From the NCBI GenBank assembly GCA_964389755.1, contig CAYMEW010000014.1, positions 1 through 64,000 of the forward strand: DNA of 64,000 nt, read 5' to 3'. A program made the position numbers and the translations under genes. Shown here piece after piece: positions 47,669 through 55,798 of this stretch; the first letter of the stretch is position 1; every line of letters begins with the position of its first letter. Source of the stretch: JBBSUQ01 sp964389755. GTDB lineage: Bacteria; Bacteroidota; Bacteroidia; Flavobacteriales_D; Crocinitomicaceae. The notes under the pieces are model-generated. The model made no database searches and was not told the origin of the DNA. It was given only the letters and a program-made list of their open reading frames with translations.

Positions 47669-48376
47669 TCATCCAACGAAATTCGTTGCCACGTAGTAGT
47701 ATGCTACCCACACGGGAAGAATTTCAAGTGTGCAAAGGTATAAAATTAAATAATACCATGAAATATTGTTGTTTATGCCAATGACCAAATTTTTAAGAAT
47801 ACGGCCGGAAACCACCAACAGACACACGGCATAAAAGATCAACAGGCACACCTGGTGATAATACGGATTCAAATACCATACGAAGTTGAGCAGCGCGAGC
47901 AAAATTCCGAAGGATTGGAGCAGTACGAGCGTGTTGACAACAGGACTGCGCAGCGCCCGCCGGTTACCGGAGATGATCCCCGCAAAGAAAAGCCCGTATG
48001 TCTGCCATAAAAATACAAGGAGCGGGGAGGCAAGGCTTACCATTAAAACTTCCCGGAGGCTGAGCACATTGGAACGGGAAAGCAACAGGTATACACTTAT
48101 AAAGAAGGAAAGGTAAAAGTTAAAGAGCAGCAGGACCGATGATATCGAGTTAAGCCGAAACGATTCGCGAATCGCTTCGTAGAGTCCCTGCACGCGAAAG
48201 CTGAAGCGCAAAACATGCATAAACACCTGCCCGTTGGCAAAACGCGCAAAGGCCAGCAAGGCGATACTCAGCAGGATCAGGATCGAAATGAAGTGCGACG
48301 AACTGTCTCCGCGTACTTCGTAAACCAACGGAGCGGAGGGTTCGGTAATCACCAGTATCGTTTGTATTAAGGGCAT
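47669..48376 (-). CDS. DUF4271 integral membrane protein
   Basis: A 235-residue inner-membrane protein with about seven hydrophobic helices (for example ISILILLSIALLAFARFA, VVNTLVLLQSFGILLALLNF). It has the character of the DUF4271 family, which is commonly encoded immediately next to uroporphyrinogen-III synthase in Bacteroidota, as here. Function is unknown; a role in heme or envelope biology is a neighbour-based guess. ATG 48376 is preceded by TAATTTTGT only 4 bp away. Confidence 0.8.
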   Translation of the reverse strand: MPLIQTILVITEPSAPLVYEVRGDSSSHFISILILLSIALLAFARFANGQVFMHVLRFSFRVQGLYEAIRESFRLNSISSVLLLFNFYLSFFISVYLLLSRSNVLSLREVLMVSLASPLLVFLWQTYGLFFAGIISGNRRALRSPVVNTLVLLQSFGILLALLNFVWYLNPYYHQVCLLIFYAVCLLVVSGRILKNLVIGINNNISWYYLILYLCTLEILPVWVAYYYVATNFVG

Positions 48377-48380
48377 CCGG

Positions 48381-48389
48381 ACAAAATTA
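48381..48389 (-). promoter_or_regulatory. -7 box abutting the DUF4271 start
   Basis: On the minus strand TAATTTTGT matches TAnnTTTG and ends 4 bp before ATG 48376, implying a nearly leaderless transcript for the DUF4271-hemD operon. Confidence 0.4.
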
Positions 48390-48454
48390 AGTTTTTCCGC
48401 TTCACACAGGCGAGATGTCTGGTGCTAAAAGCACTATCCCGTAAAAAATATCCT

Positions 48455-48463
48455 TAAATTTGT
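48455..48463 (+). promoter_or_regulatory. -7 box of gcdH
   Basis: TAAATTTGT matches TAnnTTTG exactly and lies 21 bp before ATG 48485. It is oriented away from the DUF4271 promoter. Confidence 0.55.
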
Positions 48464-48484
48464 CAGCAAAATTAAAATTTCAAC

Positions 48485-49678
48485 ATGAAATCAGATCAAT
48501 ACACGCATCCGGATTACTACCAGATGGACGATCTTCTCAGTGAAGAGCATAAACTGGTTCGAGAAGCGGCCCGTGCCTGGGTTAAGAAAGAAGTTTCCCC
48601 GATTATAGATGAGCATTATGAAAAAGCGACCTTCCCGAAGCACCTGTTGAAAGGTCTCGGTGAGATCGGTGCTTTTGGTCCGTATATTCCCGAGGAATAC
48701 GGAGGCCCGGGTCTGGATCAGATTTCCTACGGACTGATCATGCAGGAACTCGAGCGTTGTGATTCGGGTTTGCGTTCAACAGCATCGGTTCAGAGTAGCC
48801 TGGTGATGTACCCTATCTGGAAATACGGATCTGAGGAGCAACGTCAGAAATACCTGCCGAAACTGGCAACAGGTGAAATGATGGGCTGCTTCGGACTTAC
48901 TGAACCGGATTACGGCTCCAATCCCGCCGGAATGATCACGAATTTCAAAGATAAAGGAGATCACGTGATACTGAACGGTGCAAAAATGTGGATCTCCAAT
49001 GCGCCTTTCGCGGACATCGCCGTTGTTTGGGCAAAAAATGAAGAAGGACGGATCCACGGGCTCGTTGTGGAACGCGGCATGGAAGGTTTTTCAACTCCGG
49101 AAATGCACGGAAAACTTTCGCTTCGCGCCTCGGCAACCGGTGAGTTGATCTTCGACAATGTAAAAGTACCGAAAGAAAATATTTTACCCGGCCGCTCAGG
49201 TCTGGGTGCTCCGCTAAGTTGCCTCGACTCTGCCCGTTTCGGGATTGCGTGGGGTGCACTCGGTGCAGCGATGGATTGCTACGACCAGGCATTGCGTTAT
49301 TCCAAAGAACGCATCCAGTTTGACGTTCCGATCGGGGCATTCCAGCTGACGCAGAAAAAACTTGCGGAAATGATCACGGAAATTACCAAAGCGCAACTGC
49401 TTACCTTCCGCCTCGGTCAACTCCGGAATGAAGGAAAGGCGACTTCTGCCCAGATCTCTATGGCAAAACGCAACAACGTGGAGATCGCGCTGAACATCGC
49501 GCGCGAAGCACGCCAGATTCACGGTGGAATGGGAATCACAAGCGAATACTCGATGATGCGACACATGGCCAACCTCGAGTCGGTCGTAACGTACGAGGGT
49601 ACGCATGATGTTCACCTGTTGATCACCGGTATGGATGTAACGGGAATCCCGGCATTTACGCGCGATATGCCGCACTGA
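48485..49678 (+). CDS. gcdH: Glutaryl-CoA dehydrogenase
   Basis: A 397-residue FAD-dependent acyl-CoA dehydrogenase that oxidises and decarboxylates glutaryl-CoA to crotonyl-CoA, the last steps of lysine and tryptophan breakdown. The diagnostic segments are LRSTASVQSSLVMYP, GLTEPDYGSNPAGM, WISNAPFADIAVVWAK, CLDSARFGIAWGALGA and QIHGGMGITSEY. The catalytic Glu lies in TYEGTHDVH near the C-terminus. Length and motifs fit GcdH rather than other acyl-CoA dehydrogenases. It is monocistronic with its own terminator. Confidence 0.93.
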   Translation: MKSDQYTHPDYYQMDDLLSEEHKLVREAARAWVKKEVSPIIDEHYEKATFPKHLLKGLGEIGAFGPYIPEEYGGPGLDQISYGLIMQELERCDSGLRSTASVQSSLVMYPIWKYGSEEQRQKYLPKLATGEMMGCFGLTEPDYGSNPAGMITNFKDKGDHVILNGAKMWISNAPFADIAVVWAKNEEGRIHGLVVERGMEGFSTPEMHGKLSLRASATGELIFDNVKVPKENILPGRSGLGAPLSCLDSARFGIAWGALGAAMDCYDQALRYSKERIQFDVPIGAFQLTQKKLAEMITEITKAQLLTFRLGQLRNEGKATSAQISMAKRNNVEIALNIAREARQIHGGMGITSEYSMMRHMANLESVVTYEGTHDVHLLITGMDVTGIPAFTRDMPH

Positions 49679-49703
49679 TAAAATGTACTGTTTACAGTTT
49701 GAT

Positions 49704-49732
49704 AAAGGGAATTCGAAAGAGTTCCCTTTTTT
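49704..49732 (+). terminator. Terminator of gcdH
   Basis: Stem AAAGGGAA/TTCCCTTT (49704-49711 and 49722-49729) with a 10-nt loop and a T-rich end. Confidence 0.75.
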
Positions 49733-49819
49733 GTTGGTTTAACAGCGAAGATTTGTAATTGCCGGTCAAAACGAAACATTTCCTCTTTTCCTGTTGTTTG
49801 AAACAAAAAGCAATTGAAC

Positions 49820-50710
49820 ATGCAAACAGTACTTCTGGCCGGGGGAACCGGTTTTATCGGCGGACATCTGCAAAGGCACCTGCGGAATGCGGGTTACCGG
49901 GTTCGCGTATTGTCCCGTACTCCCGAAGGACCGGACCAGTACAAGTGGGATATTAAAGAACAGACCATCGATCCGGAAGCGCTGAAGGATGTGGACTATA
50001 TCATTAACCTCTGCGGTGCCGGGATCGGGGATAAACGTTGGAGTGAGAAGCGCAAGGAAGTGCTGACATCCAGCCGCATCGAACCGACGCTTTTCCTGTT
50101 TTCGCTGGCGGAGCGGATGCCGGGACTTAAAAAATACGTTTCCGCATCCGGAATTACCTGTTACGGGCTTGAAGACAAAGGAACTATTTTTAAAGAGGCC
50201 GATGCCTACGGTCCGGATTTTACATCTCAACTGGTAAGGAAGTGGGAGGAAGCGGCCTCGAAATTCGAATCGGTTTGCCCGGTTACCATGATCCGCACGG
50301 CTATCGTGATTTCCGAAGACGCCGCGACTTTCCAAAAATTGAAGAAACCGGTGAAGTTTGGAGTCGGATCACCGATCGGGAGTGGTGAACAGTGGTTCCA
50401 GGTGATTCACATCGACGACATTTGCGGCGTATACCTCCATGCGCTTCAAAGCGACTTGAAAGGACCCGTCAATGCCTGTGCTGCCGTGGTTCGGAACAAA
50501 ACGTTTATGAAGGAGCTCGCCTTGATGATGCACAAGCCTTTTTGGTTTCCAAACGTTCCGGCATTCGCGCTTCGTTTACTGTTTGGCGAAATGGCCGATA
50601 TCCTCCTGAAGGGTGTCAAAACTTCTAACGAACGCCTTTTGGAAAGCGGCTACCGGCTCAAACACCCGGATTTGCCCGCCATCCTGGAAGCTTCGCTGCC
50701 GTCAGAGTAA
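49820..50710 (+). CDS. TIGR01777-family NAD(P)-binding epimerase-like protein
   Basis: A 296-residue extended short-chain-dehydrogenase-like protein. ATG 49820 is chosen over a TTG six bases earlier. The NAD(P)-binding motif is GGTGFIGGHL (about 7-16) and the INLCGAGIGDKRWSEKRK segment and VSASGITCYG follow. A DUF1731-like C-terminal tail (about 235-296) is present. The YfcH/TIGR01777 family lacks a proven substrate in most organisms. It overlaps the convergent phoH-like gene by 9 bp at its 3' end. Confidence 0.88.
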   Translation: MQTVLLAGGTGFIGGHLQRHLRNAGYRVRVLSRTPEGPDQYKWDIKEQTIDPEALKDVDYIINLCGAGIGDKRWSEKRKEVLTSSRIEPTLFLFSLAERMPGLKKYVSASGITCYGLEDKGTIFKEADAYGPDFTSQLVRKWEEAASKFESVCPVTMIRTAIVISEDAATFQKLKKPVKFGVGSPIGSGEQWFQVIHIDDICGVYLHALQSDLKGPVNACAAVVRNKTFMKELALMMHKPFWFPNVPAFALRLLFGEMADILLKGVKTSNERLLESGYRLKHPDLPAILEASLPSE

Positions 50711-52027
50711 CTCGTTGGCGAGGTTGGCGAGTTCGGAACGCTCTCCTTTTTCAAGTTTCACGTGCGCGAATAAAGATTGCCCTTTGAGTCGGTCTATGAG
50801 GTAGGCAAGCCCGTTGCTGTTCTCGTCCAGGTAGGGTGTATCAATTTGATTAACATCGCCGGTAAACACGATCTTCGTATTTTCTCCTGCCCGGGTAATG
50901 ATCGTTTTCACTTCGTGGGGTGTCAGGTTTTGCGCCTCGTCGATGATAAACATGATGTTGCTCAGGCTTCGTCCGCGAATAAACGCCAGCGGGGTAATGA
51001 TGATCTTACCTTCCTGTTCCATCTCGAGAATGGCTTTGTGCTTTTTCTCGTTTTCACCGAACTGCGACTTAATGAATTTGAGGTTGTCCCAAAGCGGCTC
51101 CATGTAGGGTCCGATCTTGTCGTTGGCATCGCCGGGTAAAAAACCGATTTCCCGGTTCGAAAGCGGCACGATCGGGCGGGCGAGGATGACCTGGTGAAAC
51201 ATTTTATGTTGCTCGAGTGCGGAAGCAAGTGCCAGTAAAGTCTTACCCGTTCCGGCAACTCCCTGCAAGGCCACGAGTTTGATATCGTTGTTCAGTAGTG
51301 CATTGAATGCAAAAGCCTGTTCTGCATTTTTCGGCTTAATTCCGTACACGAATTCCTTTTCGATGCGTTCGAGTTGCATTGAAAGCGGATTATAATATGC
51401 CAGGGAAGAAGATTTTCCGTTCTTGAGAATATAATAGCCGTTTGCAATTTTTTTAGTTCCGAGGATGCCGTTTTCATCAATACGGCCTTTTGTAAAGATC
51501 TGGCGAATGACGTCCGAGTCGAGGTGCTCGACAGTGTACACACTGGCATCAACGTGTTCTTTGTTCGTTACCTTCCCCGTTTCATAATCTTCGGCGATAA
51601 TGCCCAGCGCCTTGGCCTTGATTCGGAGGTTGATGTCTTTGGTAACGAGGATCACCTGCTTCCCGTTTTCACTTTCCTGCAGACACAGTGCGGCATTCAG
51701 GATCTTGTGGTCGTTCTTCCCCATGGCGTAGATCTCCTCCGCGTTCACCTTTACCGGCTTGGTGTCGAGTACCACGCGCAGGTTTCCCCTGCCTTTTCCG
51801 AGGCTGATCCAGTCCTGGAGGCTGTTTTCCGCCGATAACTTGTCGATAAAGCGAATCACTTCGCGCGCCGAGAAGTTCTTAATATCGTTCCCGATCTTGA
51901 ATTTATCAAGTTCCTCCAGTACCGTGATCGGAATGGCAACGTTGCTTTTTTCAAAGTTGGTAATGGACTGGTGGTCGTGGAGCAGTACGGATGTGTCGAG
52001 CACATAGATCTTCTGTTTTCGTGCCAT
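50702..52027 (-). CDS. PIN-PhoH RNase/helicase-like protein
   Basis: A 441-residue protein with an N-terminal PIN nuclease domain (about 5-140; VLDTSVLLHD, VTKDINLRIKAK contains the acidic metal ligands). A C-terminal PhoH-type P-loop ATPase follows (about 235-441; Walker A ALQGVAGTGKTLLALA, Walker B NIMFIIDEAQNLTP). PIN-PhoH (PhoH2) proteins act as RNA helicases and RNases in studied bacteria. The partner is not encoded nearby. The start is ATG 52027, and it ends inside the end of the convergent TIGR01777 gene. Confidence 0.9.
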   Translation of the reverse strand: MARKQKIYVLDTSVLLHDHQSITNFEKSNVAIPITVLEELDKFKIGNDIKNFSAREVIRFIDKLSAENSLQDWISLGKGRGNLRVVLDTKPVKVNAEEIYAMGKNDHKILNAALCLQESENGKQVILVTKDINLRIKAKALGIIAEDYETGKVTNKEHVDASVYTVEHLDSDVIRQIFTKGRIDENGILGTKKIANGYYILKNGKSSSLAYYNPLSMQLERIEKEFVYGIKPKNAEQAFAFNALLNNDIKLVALQGVAGTGKTLLALASALEQHKMFHQVILARPIVPLSNREIGFLPGDANDKIGPYMEPLWDNLKFIKSQFGENEKKHKAILEMEQEGKIIITPLAFIRGRSLSNIMFIIDEAQNLTPHEVKTIITRAGENTKIVFTGDVNQIDTPYLDENSNGLAYLIDRLKGQSLFAHVKLEKGERSELANLANELL

Positions 52028-52204
52028 ATAGCTGAGCTTGGTTTGTTCCTACAATGTAACAGTATTTTTTGTGATTTGCCTCCAAAAATGCAGGCGACTT
52101 ATTTACAGCGATTTGTTGAAATTATTGTCTGCGCGAAGCAAACAATTCCTGCTACTGTTTGTGGTTTTACGGCTTGTTGGCTTGGTTTGACCGCGCAACA
52201 AAAA

Positions 52205-52229
52205 AGAGGCTGTCGGTCGGACAGCCTCT
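52205..52229 (-). terminator. Terminator of the gene at 52277
   Basis: Inverted repeat AGAGGCTGTC/GACAGCCTCT (52205-52214 and 52220-52229) with a 5-nt loop. A T-tract follows only on the minus strand. Confidence 0.75.
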
Positions 52230-52276
52230 GCAACTAATCGAAAAAATACAAGAGTACCCCTACTCCTGCAGACTTT

Positions 52277-52765
52277 TTAACTGGCTAAAACGCCGCGGTA
52301 ATTTGATTTTGTCAGATCTCCTTCTCCGTACATCGCGCGCGAGCGGAGGCGTTGGTCGATTCGAATGTGTTCGGTGATTCCTGCCGGTAAAACTTCAGAC
52401 TCCTGCTGCGTCAGGTCGATGCGCAGGATCGGCAGACGATCACCATGTTGCTCGCTGAGAATGGCTTTTTGCGTTCGGCTTCCGATCTCTACCGGTGTAA
52501 GTCCGAGTGCAGTGATCTGTTTGAGGGCACTGTCCGAAAAATGCACATCCACCACCACTTCAAAACCATTGGCAGCAATATGCTCGAGGATCGGGGAGAG
52601 GTCTTTACAGGTGTGCGTATCCAGATATAAAATGCGGTTTCCGACTGTTTTGGATTTCACTGAATCCAGGCTTTCAGCGGCAAATACCCTTGAAAAAACT
52701 TCCCTGATCTTTATCATATCTTCACTTTTGTGTTTCGACAAATATGGTCTTTTAAATATTTCCAT
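52277..52765 (-). CDS. Unknown small protein
   Basis: A 162-residue protein from ATG 52765 (MEIFKRPYLSKHKS). Alternating hydrophobic strands and helices (RILYLDTHTC, GFEVVVDVHFSD, LGLTPVEIGS, LPILRIDLTQQE) suggest a small alpha/beta Rossmann-like fold. There is no signal peptide or membrane segment, so it is probably cytoplasmic. No family is recognised. It has its own terminator and is divergent from the gene at 52879. Confidence 0.7.
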   Translation of the reverse strand: MEIFKRPYLSKHKSEDMIKIREVFSRVFAAESLDSVKSKTVGNRILYLDTHTCKDLSPILEHIAANGFEVVVDVHFSDSALKQITALGLTPVEIGSRTQKAILSEQHGDRLPILRIDLTQQESEVLPAGITEHIRIDQRLRSRAMYGEGDLTKSNYRGVLAS

Positions 52766-52878
52766 TAAATTCAAAGTAATTTTCGCCTACGATCACCAAC
52801 GTAGGAATAAGAGCGTTTTTAAATTGTATCTTGTTTAAATAGAGTTTGTTATATTCAATTTGAAATAAGTTATTTACA

Positions 52879-54459
52879 ATGCCCAACGGTAGTACAAAGC
52901 ATTTAGTTGACCTTATACAGTCACTGACGAAGGCTGAAAAACGCAGTTTTAAGTTGTTTGCACGTCGTAATTCCGGGCAGGACGATCTGAAATACCTGCG
53001 CCTGTTCGACTTTATGGAGAAGTACGAACAGCAGTATACGGACGAGGAGTTTACCGCACGTCATCCGGAAGTGCTCAAAAACCAGGTTTCGAACCTGAAG
53101 GCACACCTGTACAAACAATTGCTCATCAGTTTGCGTTTGCAACAAACCGCGCTTAACAAAGAGATCGAGATACGCGAAATGTACGATTACGCAACCGTTC
53201 TTTACAACAAAGGATTTTATAACCAGGCATTGCGGATGCTTGAAAAAGCCGGGCAACAGGCCGAGCGCATTCACAATTACCTGTTACGGCTGGAAGTGGT
53301 CGAATTCGAAAAAACCATCGAATCGCAATACATTACACGTTCACTGGATACACGTGCCGAAGACCTCAAGAATTTTAGCACGCATCTTTATGAGAACCTC
53401 GAGGACCAGGTGTATTATTCAAACCTGTCCCTGCAGCTTTACGCGCTTTACCTGAAAGTTGGTTTTGTGCGGGATAAAAAGGATTACCAGTTCGTCAAAG
53501 AGTTCTTTTATTCAAGACTAAAGGAGGAAAATCACCTGCCAAAGAACTTTAATGAACGACTCCACCTCTATAGTGCGTATGTGTGGTACAATTACATCAT
53601 CCAGGATTTCCTGATGTGTTTTCGCTATGCGAAGGCCTGGGTAGATCTTTTTGCCGAATACCCGGAGATGATCGCGGAAAAACCGGAAATGTTTCTCAAA
53701 GGACATCACAACCTGCTGAACGCGTTGTTTCACCTGCGGAATTACAAGCGTTTTAATAAAAGGCTGGAAGAGCTGAAATCCTGGGAAATTGCGCGTAACC
53801 TGAACGAAAACGTATTTATTCTCAAGAGCCTGTATGTTTATACGAATGAGATCAATCGCTATTTCCTGAACGGTGAGTTTGAGAAAGGGCTGACAGTCAT
53901 CCCGGAGATCATGCAGTTCGTAGAGGAATACGAATCCAAGCTGGACAGCCACCGGGTGCTCGTATTTTATTACAAAATTGCCTGCCTCTACTTTGGTTCG
54001 GGAGAAAACCGGATGGCGATCAAATACCTCAATTACATAATCCAGTTTCGCGAGCCCGCCCTGCGTCAGGACATCCAGAGTTTTGCACGGATTCTCAACC
54101 TGATCGCGCATTTCGAGATCGGAAACGACGAACTGGTCGAATACCAGATCAAAAGTGTGTATCGTTTTCTGCTGAAACTGGGAGACCTCCAGGCTGTTCA
54201 GGTCGAAATTCTCAATTTTTTGCGCAAATTACCGATACTCGATCCGAAGGAACTAATCCGGGCATTTCGCGTGCTGCATGGGAAACTCACCCGCATTTCA
54301 CAAACGAAATATGAACAGCGTCCTTTTTTATACCTCGATATCATTTCCTGGCTGGAAAGTAAAATTGAAAATCGACCGGTGAGTGAAGTCATTCGTTCCA
54401 AGTTTTCACGCGAACTGGAAACGGGACAAAAACACTATTTTCCGCGAAAAACGGATTGA
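52879..54459 (+). CDS. Alpha-solenoid protein of unknown function
   Basis: A 526-residue protein almost entirely of amphipathic helices (repeats such as YDYATVLYNKGFYNQALRML, IMQFVEEYESKLDSHRVLVF), resembling TPR-like solenoids but without a clear TPR consensus. It begins MPNGSTKHLVDLIQSLTKAEKR, without signal peptide or membrane segment, so it is probably cytoplasmic. Members of this Bacteroidota-specific type occur as conserved hypothetical proteins. It ends 12 bp from the convergent gene at 54472. Partner and function unknown. Confidence 0.75.
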   Translation: MPNGSTKHLVDLIQSLTKAEKRSFKLFARRNSGQDDLKYLRLFDFMEKYEQQYTDEEFTARHPEVLKNQVSNLKAHLYKQLLISLRLQQTALNKEIEIREMYDYATVLYNKGFYNQALRMLEKAGQQAERIHNYLLRLEVVEFEKTIESQYITRSLDTRAEDLKNFSTHLYENLEDQVYYSNLSLQLYALYLKVGFVRDKKDYQFVKEFFYSRLKEENHLPKNFNERLHLYSAYVWYNYIIQDFLMCFRYAKAWVDLFAEYPEMIAEKPEMFLKGHHNLLNALFHLRNYKRFNKRLEELKSWEIARNLNENVFILKSLYVYTNEINRYFLNGEFEKGLTVIPEIMQFVEEYESKLDSHRVLVFYYKIACLYFGSGENRMAIKYLNYIIQFREPALRQDIQSFARILNLIAHFEIGNDELVEYQIKSVYRFLLKLGDLQAVQVEILNFLRKLPILDPKELIRAFRVLHGKLTRISQTKYEQRPFLYLDIISWLESKIENRPVSEVIRSKFSRELETGQKHYFPRKTD

Positions 54460-54471
54460 AAACGTATTCGT

Positions 54472-55797
54472 TTAGCGCGTGACGCTGTTTACAATGTGTT
54501 GCACCGGGAAACTCACGCGGCCGAACAATTCGCGGTTGGTCAGCGAGTCGAGTTGAAAATCGAAACGCGTGCCATTATTCGTCCACATACCGTTTGAAGC
54601 ACTGGTTTTAACGACTTCGGGCTGCTTTTCACCGCTGTGGAAAATGTAATAATTCTGGCGCTTTTTCATGTAAAGCGGCGGAGAATACAGGAAGCGGTAC
54701 TTCGTTCCGTCATGCGTCAGAATTCCTTTGGCAAATAGTTTATTAATAAATCGGTCCCCGTTCTCATTGAGTGAAAAAAGTACGGAAAAAGCCGGCACAT
54801 CGATCATTTGTGTCCGGGTTACTTCGGTAATCTCAAAATTTTCGTCCATGACCGACTCAATGTACTGCTGTTCCACTTTTTGGGTTCCACCCATCCGGAA
54901 GGAAAGGTCGCCGTCCCAGGCGGCGATGAACTCATCGGTCGGGAAACTGATCTTTTTGCCGAGTTTGGACAGGTAGCGATACAGGACGTCATCCGGTTTA
55001 CCGCGCAGGCCGGAAATATCGAGGTGGAGGTTGATCATGCGATCGGTTGCCGAATTGGGCACGATTGACCAGCCGGCATCCTTGGGCTTGAAGTTCCAGG
55101 GTTCCGAATTGCGTATGTATGCCAGCAGCGTGACCGAAACCGAATCGCTGTTGTGTGCAAAAAGAGCCGTTTCGATACCGTTCTCGCGGAATTTATCCCA
55201 GTTGCTGTACAGCACTAGCGATTCGTCCTTAAAGCGTGTTTCTGCCAGGAATGCCTTCCATGCGGGATCGATGGATCCTTTGTGGGCGTTGACGATGTAT
55301 TGCAGTTTATCGGCAAAGCCCTCGCCGCTGTAAAATAACATCCAGTGTTCACCGTAGGCGAGGTAAAGGCTGTCGTCTTCAAGCCGGTAGACAGGCTGGC
55401 TCCCATAGAGGCTGTCCGATACGTGGAGATTCTTTTTCAGTCCCTGGATCCCGCTATAAACCCGGCTGCTGTCGTTCACTTCGATCATGGCGCCCCAGTT
55501 GCCGTCTTCATCCGCAAAGAGGTAAGCGGGACGTTGTACGTCCAGGCCGAAACCTTTAGCCTTCGACAGGATGAAATCGTAAGAAAGCATGTCCCGGAAC
55601 GGCAGTTTGTTGTAAAACATCATCGCGCTGGTTTCCCGTGAAAGTTCGAGCAGGTAGACCCGGCCGAGAAAATCAGACGGAGGAAGACGGTCTTCCAGTG
55701 CTGGTTCCGGAACGGGCTTGTTGAAGTAATTTCTCAGGAAGAGAAAAGCCCCCAAACCTGCAGCGAGGATCAGGAATATCAGGACTTTTTTGAACAT
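54472..55797 (-). CDS. DUF4836-like membrane-anchored protein, paralogue of 55799
   Basis: A 441-residue protein with an N-terminal membrane anchor (VLIFLILAAGLGAFLFL) and a large extracytoplasmic part. Segments such as KLPFRDMLSYDF, GFGLDVQRPAYLFADEDG, DSLYLAYGEHWMLFYS and the ending PVQHIVNSV parallel the following gene's KIPMDELVKYEF, SGIDFDQKLNIYYG and LDLVNSLY, so the two look like old tandem duplicates. The start ATG 55797 follows the stop of the 55799 gene after 1 bp, so the pair is one operon. Function unknown. Confidence 0.7.
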   Translation of the reverse strand: MFKKVLIFLILAAGLGAFLFLRNYFNKPVPEPALEDRLPPSDFLGRVYLLELSRETSAMMFYNKLPFRDMLSYDFILSKAKGFGLDVQRPAYLFADEDGNWGAMIEVNDSSRVYSGIQGLKKNLHVSDSLYGSQPVYRLEDDSLYLAYGEHWMLFYSGEGFADKLQYIVNAHKGSIDPAWKAFLAETRFKDESLVLYSNWDKFRENGIETALFAHNSDSVSVTLLAYIRNSEPWNFKPKDAGWSIVPNSATDRMINLHLDISGLRGKPDDVLYRYLSKLGKKISFPTDEFIAAWDGDLSFRMGGTQKVEQQYIESVMDENFEITEVTRTQMIDVPAFSVLFSLNENGDRFINKLFAKGILTHDGTKYRFLYSPPLYMKKRQNYYIFHSGEKQPEVVKTSASNGMWTNNGTRFDFQLDSLTNRELFGRVSFPVQHIVNSVTR

Positions 55798-55798
55798 G

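Noticed and set aside
50702..50710. Overlap of two convergent genes as a regulatory signal
   Set aside because: A 9-bp 3' overlap between the TIGR01777 and PIN-PhoH genes is common in compact genomes.
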